A stretch of DNA of 64,000 bases from Pseudomonas sp. BCA17 (GTDB taxonomy: Bacteria > Pseudomonadota > Gammaproteobacteria > Pseudomonadales > Pseudomonadaceae), in NCBI RefSeq assembly GCF_004519405.1, contig NZ_SGWI01000008.1, positions 186,001-250,000 of the forward strand. Reading direction: 5' to 3'. This document shows positions 52,148 to 61,190 of this stretch, piece by piece. Position numbers and translations under genes: made by a program. Position 1 is the first letter of the stretch; each line of letters starts with the position of its first letter. The notes under the pieces are model-generated. The model did no database searches, was not told the DNA's origin, and worked only from the letters and a program-made list of their open reading frames with translations.

Positions 52148-54586
52148 ATGCCTGATCCTGTTGCTGCCAGCCTGCGTCTAGCGCCCGAAGCGCTGACTCG
52201 CCCTTTCTCCGCTGAACAGTTCAGCTTCTCGACCACCAATGATTTGGAGCCTTTTCGCGGTGTGCTTGGCCAGGAACGTGCGGTCGAAGCCTTGCAATTT
52301 GGCGTGGCCATGCCACGTCCCGGTTATAACGTGTTTGTCATGGGCGAGCCCGGTACTGGCCGCTTTTCGTTCGTCAAACGCTACCTGAAGGCCGAAGGCA
52401 AGCGCCTGCAGACCCCGGCGGACTGGGTCTATGTGAATAATTTCGATGAGCCGCGCGAACCGCGGGCACTGGAGCTGCCAGGCGGTACTGCCGCAGCGTT
52501 CATTGCCGATATCAACGGCCTGGTCGACAACCTGGTGGCCACTTTCCCGGCGGTCTTCGAACACCCGACTTATCAACAGCGCAAGAGCGCCATCGACCGC
52601 GCCTTCAACCAGCGTTACGACAAGGCTTTGGACGTTATCGAACGCCTGGCCCTGGAAAAAGATGTGGCGTTGTACCGCGATAGCTCCAACATCGCCTTCA
52701 CGCCGATGCTCGACGGCAAGGCGCTGGACGAAGCCGAGTTCTCGCAATTGCCGGAGGCCGAACGCGAGCGCTTCCACAACGATATTTCCGAGCTGGAAGA
52801 GCGCCTCAACGAAGAGCTGGCCAGCCTGCCGCAGTGGAAACGTGAGTCCAACAACCAACTGCGCCAATTCAACGAAGAAACCATCACCCTGGCCCTACAG
52901 CCATTGCTTGCCCCGCTGTCGGAAAAATACGCGGAAAACGCCGCCGTCTGCGGTTACCTGCAAGCCATGCAGGTGTACCTGCTCAAGACCGTGGTCGAGC
53001 AGCTGGTGGACGACGCCAAGACCGACGCCCAGGCCCGCAAGCTGCTCGAAGAGCAATACTGCCCGAGCCTGGTGGTGGGCCACGCGATCAACGGCGGTGC
53101 GCCGGTCGTATTCGAGCCGCACCCGACCTACGACAACCTGTTCGGTCGTATCGAATACAGCACCGACCAAGGTGCGCTCTACACCACCTACCGCCAGCTG
53201 CGTCCAGGTGCCTTGCACCGTGCCAATGGCGGTTTCCTGATCCTTGAAGCCGAAAAAATGCTTGGCGAGCCGTTTGTATGGGACGCGCTCAAGCGTTCCC
53301 TGCAATCGCGCAAGTTGAAGATGGAGTCGCCTCTGGGCGAGCTGGGCCGCCTGGCCACCGTGACCCTCAACCCACAGATGATTCCGTTGCAGGTCAAGGT
53401 GATCATCATTGGTTCGCGTCAGCTCTACTACGCGTTGCAGGACGCCGATCCGGACTTCCAGGAGATGTTCCGCGTACTGGTGGACTTCGACGAAGACATC
53501 CCGATGGTCGACGAAAGCCTGGAGCAGTTCGCCCAACTGCTCAAGACCCGGACTTCAGAAGAAGGCATGGCACCGCTGACGTCCGACGCGGTGGCACGCC
53601 TGGCCACCTACAGTGCGCGGCTGGCGGAGCATCAGGGGCGCTTGTCGGCGCGGATTGGCGACTTGTTCCAACTGGTCAGCGAGGCCGACTTCATTCGCCA
53701 TTTGGCAGGTGACGAGATGACCGACGCCGGCCATATCGAGCGCGCGCTCAAGGCCAAGGCCACGCGCACCGGGCGTGTGTCGGCGCGGATTCTCGACGAC
53801 ATGCTCGCCGGGGTGATCCTGATCGATACCGCCGGTGCAGCCGTCGGCAAGTGCAACGGGTTGACGGTGCTGGAAGTGGGCGATTCGGCGTTCGGCGTGC
53901 CGGCGCGGATTTCCGCCACGGTGTACCCCGGCGGCAGCGGGATTGTCGACATCGAGCGTGAGGTCAACCTCGGTCAGCCGATTCACTCCAAGGGCGTGAT
54001 GATCCTCACCGGCTACCTGGGCAGTCGGTATGCCCAGGAATTCCCGCTGGCGATCTCGGCGAGTATCGCGCTTGAGCAGTCCTACGGTTACGTGGACGGC
54101 GACAGCGCCTCCCTGGGCGAGGCCTGCACATTGATCTCGGCGCTGTCGAAAACCCCGCTCAAGCAGTGTTTTGCCATCACCGGTTCGATCAACCAATTTG
54201 GTGAGGTGCAGGCGGTGGGCGGGGTCAACGAGAAGATCGAAGGCTTCTTCCGTCTCTGCGAAGCCCGCGGTTTGACCGGCGAGCAAGGGGCGATCATTCC
54301 CCAGGCCAACGTCGCTACGCTGATGCTCGACGAGAAGGTGTTGCAGGCGGTGCGCAACGGCCAATTCCATATCTATGCCGTGCGTCAGGCGGATGAGGCG
54401 TTGAGCCTGCTGGTGGGCGAACCTGCCGGCGAGCCGGATGCAGAAGGGCAATTTCCGGAAGGCAGCGTGAATGCGCGGGTGGTTGAGCGTCTGCGGGTGA
54501 TTGCCGAGATGATCAGCGAGGAAGACCTGAAGGAAGCTGAGAAGGAAGCGGCGCTGCAGGCGCTGGCCGAAGCCAAACCCACCTGA
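52148..54586 (+). CDS. Lon-related ATP-dependent protease (LonBA-like, COG1067)
   Basis: The 812-residue protein has an N-terminal AAA domain whose P-loop region reads GEPGTGRFS (66-74), with Arg72 where a Walker A lysine would stand. A coiled insertion lies around 190-250, a second AAA-like part with GGFLILEAEKML near 360, and a C-terminal S16 protease domain with catalytic Ser653 (GDSAS) and Lys696 (GGVNEK), exactly 43 residues apart as in E. coli Lon. It should degrade specific folded or damaged proteins. GTAAGGA precedes the ATG. Confidence 0.85.
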   Translation: MPDPVAASLRLAPEALTRPFSAEQFSFSTTNDLEPFRGVLGQERAVEALQFGVAMPRPGYNVFVMGEPGTGRFSFVKRYLKAEGKRLQTPADWVYVNNFDEPREPRALELPGGTAAAFIADINGLVDNLVATFPAVFEHPTYQQRKSAIDRAFNQRYDKALDVIERLALEKDVALYRDSSNIAFTPMLDGKALDEAEFSQLPEAERERFHNDISELEERLNEELASLPQWKRESNNQLRQFNEETITLALQPLLAPLSEKYAENAAVCGYLQAMQVYLLKTVVEQLVDDAKTDAQARKLLEEQYCPSLVVGHAINGGAPVVFEPHPTYDNLFGRIEYSTDQGALYTTYRQLRPGALHRANGGFLILEAEKMLGEPFVWDALKRSLQSRKLKMESPLGELGRLATVTLNPQMIPLQVKVIIIGSRQLYYALQDADPDFQEMFRVLVDFDEDIPMVDESLEQFAQLLKTRTSEEGMAPLTSDAVARLATYSARLAEHQGRLSARIGDLFQLVSEADFIRHLAGDEMTDAGHIERALKAKATRTGRVSARILDDMLAGVILIDTAGAAVGKCNGLTVLEVGDSAFGVPARISATVYPGGSGIVDIEREVNLGQPIHSKGVMILTGYLGSRYAQEFPLAISASIALEQSYGYVDGDSASLGEACTLISALSKTPLKQCFAITGSINQFGEVQAVGGVNEKIEGFFRLCEARGLTGEQGAIIPQANVATLMLDEKVLQAVRNGQFHIYAVRQADEALSLLVGEPAGEPDAEGQFPEGSVNARVVERLRVIAEMISEEDLKEAEKEAALQALAEAKPT

Positions 54587-54628
54587 TCCGGGGTGGGTGG
54601 CGAAGCCCAAACCAGGCGTTTCACACTC

Positions 54629-54674
54629 GCCGGACACACCGCGGCGGCCATTTGGCCGCTGCAGTGTGTCCGGC
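54629..54674 (+). terminator. Long hairpin after the Lon-like gene
   Basis: GCCGGACACA pairs with TGTGTCCGGC (10 bp perfect) around an inner GCGGCGGCCA/TGGCCGCTGC stem with one mismatch, 43 bases past the stop. No T-run follows. It could end the transcript with Rho or act as an mRNA stabiliser; it is unrelated to the REPINs in the window. Confidence 0.6.
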
Positions 54675-54863
54675 TCACTACCGGTGGTAACTTCGCCAAA
54701 TAATTGACGACTGCCGGGGGCTGATGCCCGTTGGTCTCTACAATCTTGGTTTGTCGTGGTTTTCTTCTATTCTCATCTCAAGGGATATCCACAGGAGACG
54801 CAGGATAGAAACAGCCTCGCCATGTGCTTGAGGTTGAACACCGATCTACCGAGGGGCGCCGCC

Positions 54864-55181
54864 ATGTCGCGCAACCTTAGCCTTACCCGCCAATGCCTGG
54901 GCCTGGTCACCCGTATTGAATGCTCCATTCGTCCTCTTGCTGGGGATAACGGGATGTGGACCTTGTTGTTTGCCGCCGGAATGACCGGTGAACAGCCCTC
55001 CACCATCAAGTCCCAAGGCCCGTTTCATGGGCCTTTCGTGGCAGAAACCATTCTTCAGTCGATAGTCGACAGCCTGACCCTGCACGGTTACGAGCAGGCT
55101 GACGAACCGCAAATCTGGTGCCTGCATATGCAGGCACATCTGCGACAGCTCAATGGTGGGCAGGAACGCCTGGCCCTGTAA
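54864..55181 (+). CDS. Small protein of unknown function
   Basis: The 105-residue cytoplasmic protein begins MSRNLSLTRQCLGLVTRIEC. No signal or transmembrane segment is evident; cysteines at 11, 20 and in QIWCLHMQAHL. The start at 54864 follows GAGGGG; the open frame extends further upstream without a ribosome-binding site. Its 3' end almost touches the convergent lipoprotein gene at 55187. I recognise no family. Confidence 0.65.
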   Translation: MSRNLSLTRQCLGLVTRIECSIRPLAGDNGMWTLLFAAGMTGEQPSTIKSQGPFHGPFVAETILQSIVDSLTLHGYEQADEPQIWCLHMQAHLRQLNGGQERLAL

Positions 55182-55186
55182 TCCGG

Positions 55187-57010
55187 CTACTTGGTCTCAG
55201 GCTTGTCCAACTTGACCTCGAAGCCGTATTGCACGGTGCTCAGGTCGGTGCGCTGGTAGCTTTCCAGAGCAGTCGGCTGGCCATAGAAATAGTGCACGTC
55301 GAACATTGCCGTGCCGTATTCCTCCGCACGGTGGCTGACCGCGAGGATTTCCTTGAGGTAGTTGCCGCTGGCGTCCTTGGCGTAGAAGCGCCAGCTGTCG
55401 GAAGGGAACGCCTTCTGATCGACGATCAGGGCGTTGTCCTTGAGCGTCAGCCCCTTGGGCAGTTTGGCGACGTCAATCGTGGCTTTCTCGATATTCGCCA
55501 GGAACAAGGGAATCGAGCCGACCACATATTCCGGGGTTTCCGGGAACAGGTTGAGGTCGTAGGTGAGCGTGCCACGCGCCGCGTCCAGCTCAAAGGCTTC
55601 GCTGGGCAGCTCGATGGGCTCGCCGCGTTCGCCCTTGTCATCCGCCGTGAAGAAGGTAATGGGTTCGTCGCTGCTGTTACGTTCGCTGCCCACCAGGTCG
55701 TCATTGAAGGTGAAGGGGTGGTCGAACACGATCTTGGCGGCGCTGGCATCGTCGGTCGACTGGCTGATGGTGATGCTTTTTTTCAGCTGGTCTTCGGTCA
55801 TGCTCGCGTCTTTGAGCCAGTTGGCGGCGCTGTCGTCATACACCGTGACGGGCATCGGCAGAGCTTGCACCGTCTTTTGCAGGCTGTTCCTGTCGAAGCG
55901 CATCACCGGCAGGTCAAGGTCCTTGTGGGTCAGTGTCGCTTTGGAAAAGTCCAGGACGTTGACCTGCAGATTGTCGATCAAGCCATTGAAATATACCTTG
56001 GCGTAATGGCTGCTTTGCTTGTGTTCGAAGGCTTTTTGCTCGTCGGTAAGCTGCTTCTCGAACGCATCGGACCATGCCTTCTGTTTCTGCATTTCGGCCA
56101 GTTGCTTCTCATAAAACGTCACTTGCGCCGCACTTTCGTTGATCGAGCCCGAACGCGTCAGAAACTGCCCGGTGCTGTCCCTTGCCTGTACGAGCAAAGG
56201 GTTAGGCGACTCGTCGCCGACTTCCGCGGCCAAGGGCTCGCTATTGGTCAGCTCGATCTCGGCGTAGTTTTTCTCAAGCAACACCAGGTTGAGGGTGATA
56301 TTGCCCTCGGTGCGTTTGTGGCCCACATCCTTTTTTGACAGATCGAAGGTCAGCACCTTGCCCGGTGCCACTACTTCAACCGTGCCTTTGAGGCTGACAG
56401 GTTGAGGTTGGCTCTTATTGTCCGTCTCGACACCTTCTATGAAGGGATAGGTCACCGTCAGGTCGTCGGGGTTGGTCAGGTTGGAGCTGCTGGGGCTCAG
56501 TTGAATGCCAGGATCGGTTTCCGACCACTCCGGTTGGAAAGGGATGACCTTGTTGTTGCTCAACGTCACCGACTGCCATTCCAGGCCGTGGGGGAAGGGG
56601 AACTGGTCAGGGCTGTTGAAGTTGAACGGGAAAACCGGCTGTAGATCCGTGAGGTAGTCGGAGTGGGAGGTTTTGCGCAGCACGAACAGGCCGTTGATGT
56701 AGGTGTCCACCAAGGCTTGGGGCGTGGGGTAATGCTTGAGCAAGGCCAAAGTGTCTTCGCCGTATTCGGCTTCGATCGGCTTATTGGCGAGCTTGGTGCG
56801 CGCCCGTTCCAGCAGTAGCAGCGAACCGCCCAGGTCGGCGATCGCATCCCGCAGTTTGGGGTCTTGGATGCTGTCCAGTGACTGTTCGAATTTTGCGGTT
56901 TTCTCTTCGAGGGTCGCCTGCTTCTGCTCTTCTTTGGGGGAGCAGCCGCTGGCTATCAGCAACGCCGCACACAGGCCGATGCTGGCCAAAGGGGATCGCA
57001 CATCCATCAT
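55187..57010 (-). CDS. Large lipoprotein of unknown function
   Basis: The 607-residue protein starts MMDVRSPLASIGLCAALLIASGC with a lipobox LIASGC, preceded by AGGAAGA. An in-frame pair of ATGs at 57034/57031 lies outside that ribosome-binding site. After a charged coiled region (EEQKQATLEEKTAKFEQSLDSI) the mature protein is beta-rich with repeated acidic and Asn-rich segments and no cysteines in the core. A predicted helix lies near FYEKQLAEMQKQKAWSDAFEKQL. Function unknown; envelope-anchored. It stands alone. Confidence 0.75.
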   Translation of the reverse strand: MMDVRSPLASIGLCAALLIASGCSPKEEQKQATLEEKTAKFEQSLDSIQDPKLRDAIADLGGSLLLLERARTKLANKPIEAEYGEDTLALLKHYPTPQALVDTYINGLFVLRKTSHSDYLTDLQPVFPFNFNSPDQFPFPHGLEWQSVTLSNNKVIPFQPEWSETDPGIQLSPSSSNLTNPDDLTVTYPFIEGVETDNKSQPQPVSLKGTVEVVAPGKVLTFDLSKKDVGHKRTEGNITLNLVLLEKNYAEIELTNSEPLAAEVGDESPNPLLVQARDSTGQFLTRSGSINESAAQVTFYEKQLAEMQKQKAWSDAFEKQLTDEQKAFEHKQSSHYAKVYFNGLIDNLQVNVLDFSKATLTHKDLDLPVMRFDRNSLQKTVQALPMPVTVYDDSAANWLKDASMTEDQLKKSITISQSTDDASAAKIVFDHPFTFNDDLVGSERNSSDEPITFFTADDKGERGEPIELPSEAFELDAARGTLTYDLNLFPETPEYVVGSIPLFLANIEKATIDVAKLPKGLTLKDNALIVDQKAFPSDSWRFYAKDASGNYLKEILAVSHRAEEYGTAMFDVHYFYGQPTALESYQRTDLSTVQYGFEVKLDKPETK

Positions 57011-57172
57011 CTGAGTCTTCCTGTCCGACATCATCGAGCCGAGTGAATGGTCTCGACACTAGCAGAAAAACGCTCTTACAGATGCCACCTGGGTCAGTTT
57101 TCTCACGGTGACAGGTAGCGGGTAGCGGCTGGTATACTCGCCGCCATTTTCAGTCATGCTGTGTGAGAACCA

Positions 57173-57661
57173 ATGGAACGTTTTATCGAAAATGCTATGT
57201 ACGCCTCGCGCTGGCTGCTGGCGCCCATTTATTTCGGCTTGTCCCTGGGGTTGCTGGCGCTGGCGCTGAAATTCTTCCAGGAAGTGATTCACCTGCTGCC
57301 GAGCGTGTTCTCGATGGCCGAGTCCGAGCTCATCCTGGTGCTGCTGTCGTTGATCGACATGGCCCTGGTCGGCGGCTTGCTGGTGATGGTGATGATTTCC
57401 GGCTACGAGAACTTCGTCTCGCAGCTGGATATCGATGAGAACAAGGAAAAGCTCAACTGGCTGGGCACCATGGACTCCTCCTCGCTGAAGATGAAAGTGG
57501 CGGCGTCCATCGTGGCGATTTCGTCGATCCACTTGTTGCGCATCTTCATGGACGCCAAGAACGTCGATCCACAACACCTGATGTGGTACGTGATCATCCA
57601 CATGACCTTCGTGATCTCGGCGTTCGCCATGGGTTACCTGGACAAGGTCACCAAGCACTGA
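57173..57661 (+). CDS. yqhA: YqhA-family inner-membrane protein (TIGR00645)
   Basis: The 162-residue protein is of the YqhA (TIGR00645) family: MERFIENAMYASRWLLAPIYFGLSLGLLALA, then LILVLLSLIDMALVGGLLVMVMISGYENFVS, and LHLLRIF-type third and fourth helices. Four transmembrane segments are predicted. It ends 16 bases before the convergent ArnT-like gene. Function unknown. Confidence 0.88.
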   Translation: MERFIENAMYASRWLLAPIYFGLSLGLLALALKFFQEVIHLLPSVFSMAESELILVLLSLIDMALVGGLLVMVMISGYENFVSQLDIDENKEKLNWLGTMDSSSLKMKVAASIVAISSIHLLRIFMDAKNVDPQHLMWYVIIHMTFVISAFAMGYLDKVTKH

Positions 57662-57676
57662 TGACCTGCGCCGGCC

Positions 57677-59116
57677 TTACTGCTCCGCGAAGTAGTAAGG
57701 CTGGCGGCCGATTGCCATCTGTTTGATCACCGTCACCTTTTCATTCAGTCGGTCGGTGTGATCCATCAGCGCAACGTTGCCCGGTTTTGCCGTGAGGAAC
57801 GCGCGCAACTCGGCTTCGGTTTGCAGGATGGGCACGTACGCTTGCATGTAGAACACCCCGGCGCCGGCGATCCGTTCATTAGGCTGGAACATCGCCACTT
57901 CCCGGCCTTGCGCCTGCAGTGCCTGCAGCTGGCTGATTACCGGTACGAATGACTCGACGGCGTCCGCCTTGGGGGCGAACCAGAAGGCAGCGCTCATATA
58001 GCAGGCAATGAGCACGCCGAACACGCCGCCGATCACTTGGCGGTGGTAGCGATATGCGTGCGGTTTGCGCTCTTTCAGCCATTGCAGCAGCACCTGCCCA
58101 TATTCGGCTGCGAGTACGGCGGCGGCGGGTGTGAGCGACATCAGGTACACGGTGCGCTTGCTGGAGGCCAGGGTCAGCAGGGTGAACTGCGCCACCAGCC
58201 ACACGCTGAAAAACAGACGGTAGCGATTGCGCACCAGGCTTTTGCGAAAGTGCCACAGGCCCAGGTACACCAGGATGTTCCAAGGCAAGAACGCTTCAGG
58301 CAACTTCGCGATGTAGTAGTAGAACGGCTCGTAATGCCCGGCTTCTACAAATGAGCCGCTGAAGCGGCCGACACTATTGGTCCATAGCACCTCGCCGACG
58401 GCCTGCATCCCGCCACGCTGATACAGAAACCCCAGCCAGATCAGCAGCGGCACCAGCGCCAGCAGCGTGAACAACCCCGGCTTGAGCCAGTCGCCAATGC
58501 GCAGGCGCTTATCCATCAGGCTGGTCACGGCCAGGTACACGAAGATCACAATGCCTGGCATGGCCAAGCCCAACACACCCTTGCTCAGGGTGGCGATGAC
58601 CATCCCCAGGGTAAACAGTGCCCAGGCCCAGGCATTGGAGCCCTGGCGCTCGGCTTCGGGGCGCATCGCCTGGTAGAACGCCAGCAAGGCGGTGGTCACG
58701 CCAAGGCTGAGCAATGAGTCTTCACCCACACCGCGCACGTTGCCCCAGTAGCTGGCCATGGTCGCGAGGATCAATGCGGCGCAGAACGCCAGAGGCTTCG
58801 GACGGCCAAACTTGCGCAGCATCCCGTAGAACAGCATCACGCTGAACAACCCGGCGAACGCCGACGCCAGGCGCACAGCCCAGGTCGAAGCGCCAAACAG
58901 GCGAATGGCGCCGGCGTCCAACCAGAGGCTCAGGGGCGGTTTCTCCAGGAAAGGTTCGCGAAACAGGCGCGGGATCACCCAGTCGTTGTCCAGGTGCATG
59001 GCCATGGCGATCCCGGCCACGCGGGCTTCGGTTGAGCCTTGCAGCTCATGGCCGCCAAGGGCGAAGAAAAATAACAGACCAGCGAGAAGAAGCAGCAGAG
59101 AGGCGGGGCGCGTCAT
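57677..59116 (-). CDS. ArnT-like glycosyltransferase (GT39/GT83 type)
   Basis: The 479-residue inner-membrane enzyme has about ten helices. The catalytic loop with acidic residues is STEARVAGIAMAMHLDNDWVIPRLFREPFLEKPPLSLWL (31-69), the usual ArnT/PMT signature. Relatives transfer a sugar from undecaprenyl phosphate to lipid A (L-Ara4N for ArnT) or to a protein. No arn operon is adjacent and the length is below ArnT (about 550), so the acceptor is unclear. Confidence 0.78.
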   Translation of the reverse strand: MTRPASLLLLLAGLLFFFALGGHELQGSTEARVAGIAMAMHLDNDWVIPRLFREPFLEKPPLSLWLDAGAIRLFGASTWAVRLASAFAGLFSVMLFYGMLRKFGRPKPLAFCAALILATMASYWGNVRGVGEDSLLSLGVTTALLAFYQAMRPEAERQGSNAWAWALFTLGMVIATLSKGVLGLAMPGIVIFVYLAVTSLMDKRLRIGDWLKPGLFTLLALVPLLIWLGFLYQRGGMQAVGEVLWTNSVGRFSGSFVEAGHYEPFYYYIAKLPEAFLPWNILVYLGLWHFRKSLVRNRYRLFFSVWLVAQFTLLTLASSKRTVYLMSLTPAAAVLAAEYGQVLLQWLKERKPHAYRYHRQVIGGVFGVLIACYMSAAFWFAPKADAVESFVPVISQLQALQAQGREVAMFQPNERIAGAGVFYMQAYVPILQTEAELRAFLTAKPGNVALMDHTDRLNEKVTVIKQMAIGRQPYYFAEQ

Positions 59117-59138
59117 GGATTCTGGCTACCGGAAAATG

Positions 59139-59158
59139 GACCGATCGGGGGATCGGTC
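59139..59158. promoter_or_regulatory. Perfect palindrome in the ArnT-like gene leader
   Basis: GACCGATC-GGGG-GATCGGTC is an 8-bp perfect stem with a GGGG loop, 23-42 bases upstream of the ATG on the minus strand. It could be an mRNA hairpin or a binding site; nothing else in the 128-bp gap is recognisable. Confidence 0.45.
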
Positions 59159-59244
59159 GTGGACGATCAAGCAGTATACGAAGGTGATTCTTAACATTTG
59201 GTGAATCAATGTGGGGTTTTTGTAAGGCTGGCCGGCCCCCCCAT

Positions 59245-60270
59245 TCAAGGCCGTTTCAAGCTGGGTAACGCTGCCTTGCCTTGCTCGGTCAGGACCGGCG
59301 CCAATTGCTCCCAGGTGAAACTCAGCTCGTTATCGCAGCCGTCGCCCGTGGCGCGCGTCGAGAGCTGCAGGCCCTGGGTGTTGAAGCTCAGGTCGAAGGT
59401 GGAGTAGCTGGTGATCGCTGGGCAGCCTTCGTCAGTGGTGGTCTGCCGGGCCAGCCAGGTACTGAATTTCGCCGGCAGCTTCACGTGGCCGGAGTAGGCG
59501 TCATACCACTCCTGGCGACCACCGAACCAGGCCCAGGGATCGACGCTTTCACCGGTCTGCAGGTTCCAGGAGTGCAGGCCCCAACTGATCCCACCGGCTC
59601 CGGTGCCGGCGGCCCAACGGTAGAACCTGACGGTGATGAACTGCGACGACCAGTACGTGGGTTCCACTTCAATTTCGCTGGTGTTGGCCGAGCCGTTGCG
59701 GCCCAGGTATTCGCGCCGTTCGTGCAAGTATTCCATCTGGTCATCATCGCTGACGGCCAGGGCCGCGAGTTGCTGGTTGATCTTCTGAATCGCCGGGCCA
59801 TCGCCCTCGAGCTTGAGCGTGGCACGGGCGCCTTGGGTCTTGAGCTGATAGCGGTGCTCGCCAAAGGTTTTCTTCTCGGTCTTGATCGGTAGAGGAGCCG
59901 CTTCCATGGGCGCGTTGTAGGCATTGCTGCCACAGCCTTGCGTGCCGATGCGTTGCAAGTTGAGTGGTAGCGTTGTGCCGCCCTGGGTCTTGCTCCAGGC
60001 ACCTGAAAGCGTATCGCCGTGCGGTGGTTGCAGTGTCCAGAAACCGGTGTTGCCCGTTTCGACCCACGGCGCGTTGTCGTTGGCTTGGGTCAGTTGGATG
60101 GGGGCGAGGATGCGCTGATAGTAATAACTGCCATGCTCGCCATCGGCACCGTTGAAACAGGCCACGATGGCGGATTTGCCCAGGGTGCCTTTCCACACGC
60201 CGGCGAGGTCGGCAGCGCCGGCAAACAAAGGTGTGCAGGCGAGGGCAATGACAGCAAGGGGCTTGAGCAC
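59245..60270 (-). CDS. Secreted protein of unknown function
   Basis: The 341-residue protein starts at a GTG (60270) with GGAAG upstream, giving a signal peptide (LKPLAVIALACTPLFAGA). Longer starts would overlap fdhD and put a hydrophilic stretch before the signal. The mature part begins DLAGVWKGTLGKSAIVACFNG and is beta-rich, with paired cysteines (ACFNG, TQGCGSN, DEGCPAI, GDGCDNE). It is probably periplasmic. No named family is recognised. Confidence 0.7.
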   Translation of the reverse strand: MLKPLAVIALACTPLFAGAADLAGVWKGTLGKSAIVACFNGADGEHGSYYYQRILAPIQLTQANDNAPWVETGNTGFWTLQPPHGDTLSGAWSKTQGGTTLPLNLQRIGTQGCGSNAYNAPMEAAPLPIKTEKKTFGEHRYQLKTQGARATLKLEGDGPAIQKINQQLAALAVSDDDQMEYLHERREYLGRNGSANTSEIEVEPTYWSSQFITVRFYRWAAGTGAGGISWGLHSWNLQTGESVDPWAWFGGRQEWYDAYSGHVKLPAKFSTWLARQTTTDEGCPAITSYSTFDLSFNTQGLQLSTRATGDGCDNELSFTWEQLAPVLTEQGKAALPSLKRP

Positions 60271-60344
60271 GGGTATCTGACTTCCGGTTGTCTGATAAAG
60301 GCCGTCAGGGTAATAGGTCGTGTGACGCGATTCCAGTAGGCGAT

Positions 60345-61172
60345 TCAGACCGGGCTGTAGATCCGCGGTGCGCTTCGATGAGGCACGTGAATCAGGTTGA
60401 GGTGGTGTTTGCGTGCCCATTGCACCGTCAGGACGGTGGGAGCCGACAAACTGACCAAGGTACCCAGCCTGGCCCTGACTGCTTTGTGAATAAGCTCAAG
60501 GCTGCAACGACTGGTGACGACCGTGAAGCCGCTGCGTGCATCGACCTGTGCCTGCTGCATGGCCCCGATCAGTTTATCCAGCGCGTTATGCCGGCCAATG
60601 TCTTCACGGCACAGCAATGCTGAGCCGTCAGCATCGAAGTGCAGCGCTGCATGCAAGGCGCCGGTGCTTTTCCCCATGACTTGAGCGGCTTCGATGCGCT
60701 CACGCAAACCCTTGAGGTGGTGTGCGGGCGGCAGGGGCGCCGGTTGCAGGATGTCCAGTTGGGGCAGTGCCTGCTCCAGCGCCTCCACCCCGCACAATCC
60801 GCAGCCGCTGGTGCCCGCCATCTGTCGCCGGTGGTCTTTCAGCGCCCAGAACGCTCGATTCGAGACGTGTACGTCTGCCTGGCAGGCCTGATCAAAATGC
60901 GTGAGTTGGATGTCGTAGATTTCACTCAGGTTGTCGATGATCCCATTGCTCACGCTGAAGCCGCGGATGAAGTCTTCGATGTCGCCAGGTGAAACCATCA
61001 TCACCGCCTGGCTCAAGCCGTTATAGCTGATGGCCAGGGCGATTTCCGCCGCCAGCGCCGCTTCGGCGACCTGGGCGCCTTCGTCATATTCTCGATAGAC
61101 GACGCTGCGCGGCTGCGGTGCGGGGGCATTGGCAGCGGCCGCTTCAACGGGGTGTTCGACTCGGCAAATCAT
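60345..61172 (-). CDS. fdhD: Formate dehydrogenase sulfurtransferase FdhD
   Basis: The 275-residue FdhD has the sulfur-carrying CGLC motif (Cys124, Cys127), the GRHNALDKLIGA helix and TSRCSLEL near the C-terminus. It transfers sulfur from IscS to the molybdenum cofactor of formate dehydrogenase, which is inactive without it. The FDH structural genes are not in the window. It lies 18 bases downstream of a LysR gene on the same strand with CCGGAGG before the ATG, so co-regulation is likely. Confidence 0.92.
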   Translation of the reverse strand: MICRVEHPVEAAAANAPAPQPRSVVYREYDEGAQVAEAALAAEIALAISYNGLSQAVMMVSPGDIEDFIRGFSVSNGIIDNLSEIYDIQLTHFDQACQADVHVSNRAFWALKDHRRQMAGTSGCGLCGVEALEQALPQLDILQPAPLPPAHHLKGLRERIEAAQVMGKSTGALHAALHFDADGSALLCREDIGRHNALDKLIGAMQQAQVDARSGFTVVTSRCSLELIHKAVRARLGTLVSLSAPTVLTVQWARKHHLNLIHVPHRSAPRIYSPV

Positions 61173-61190
61173 GGGTAAACCTCCGGTACG

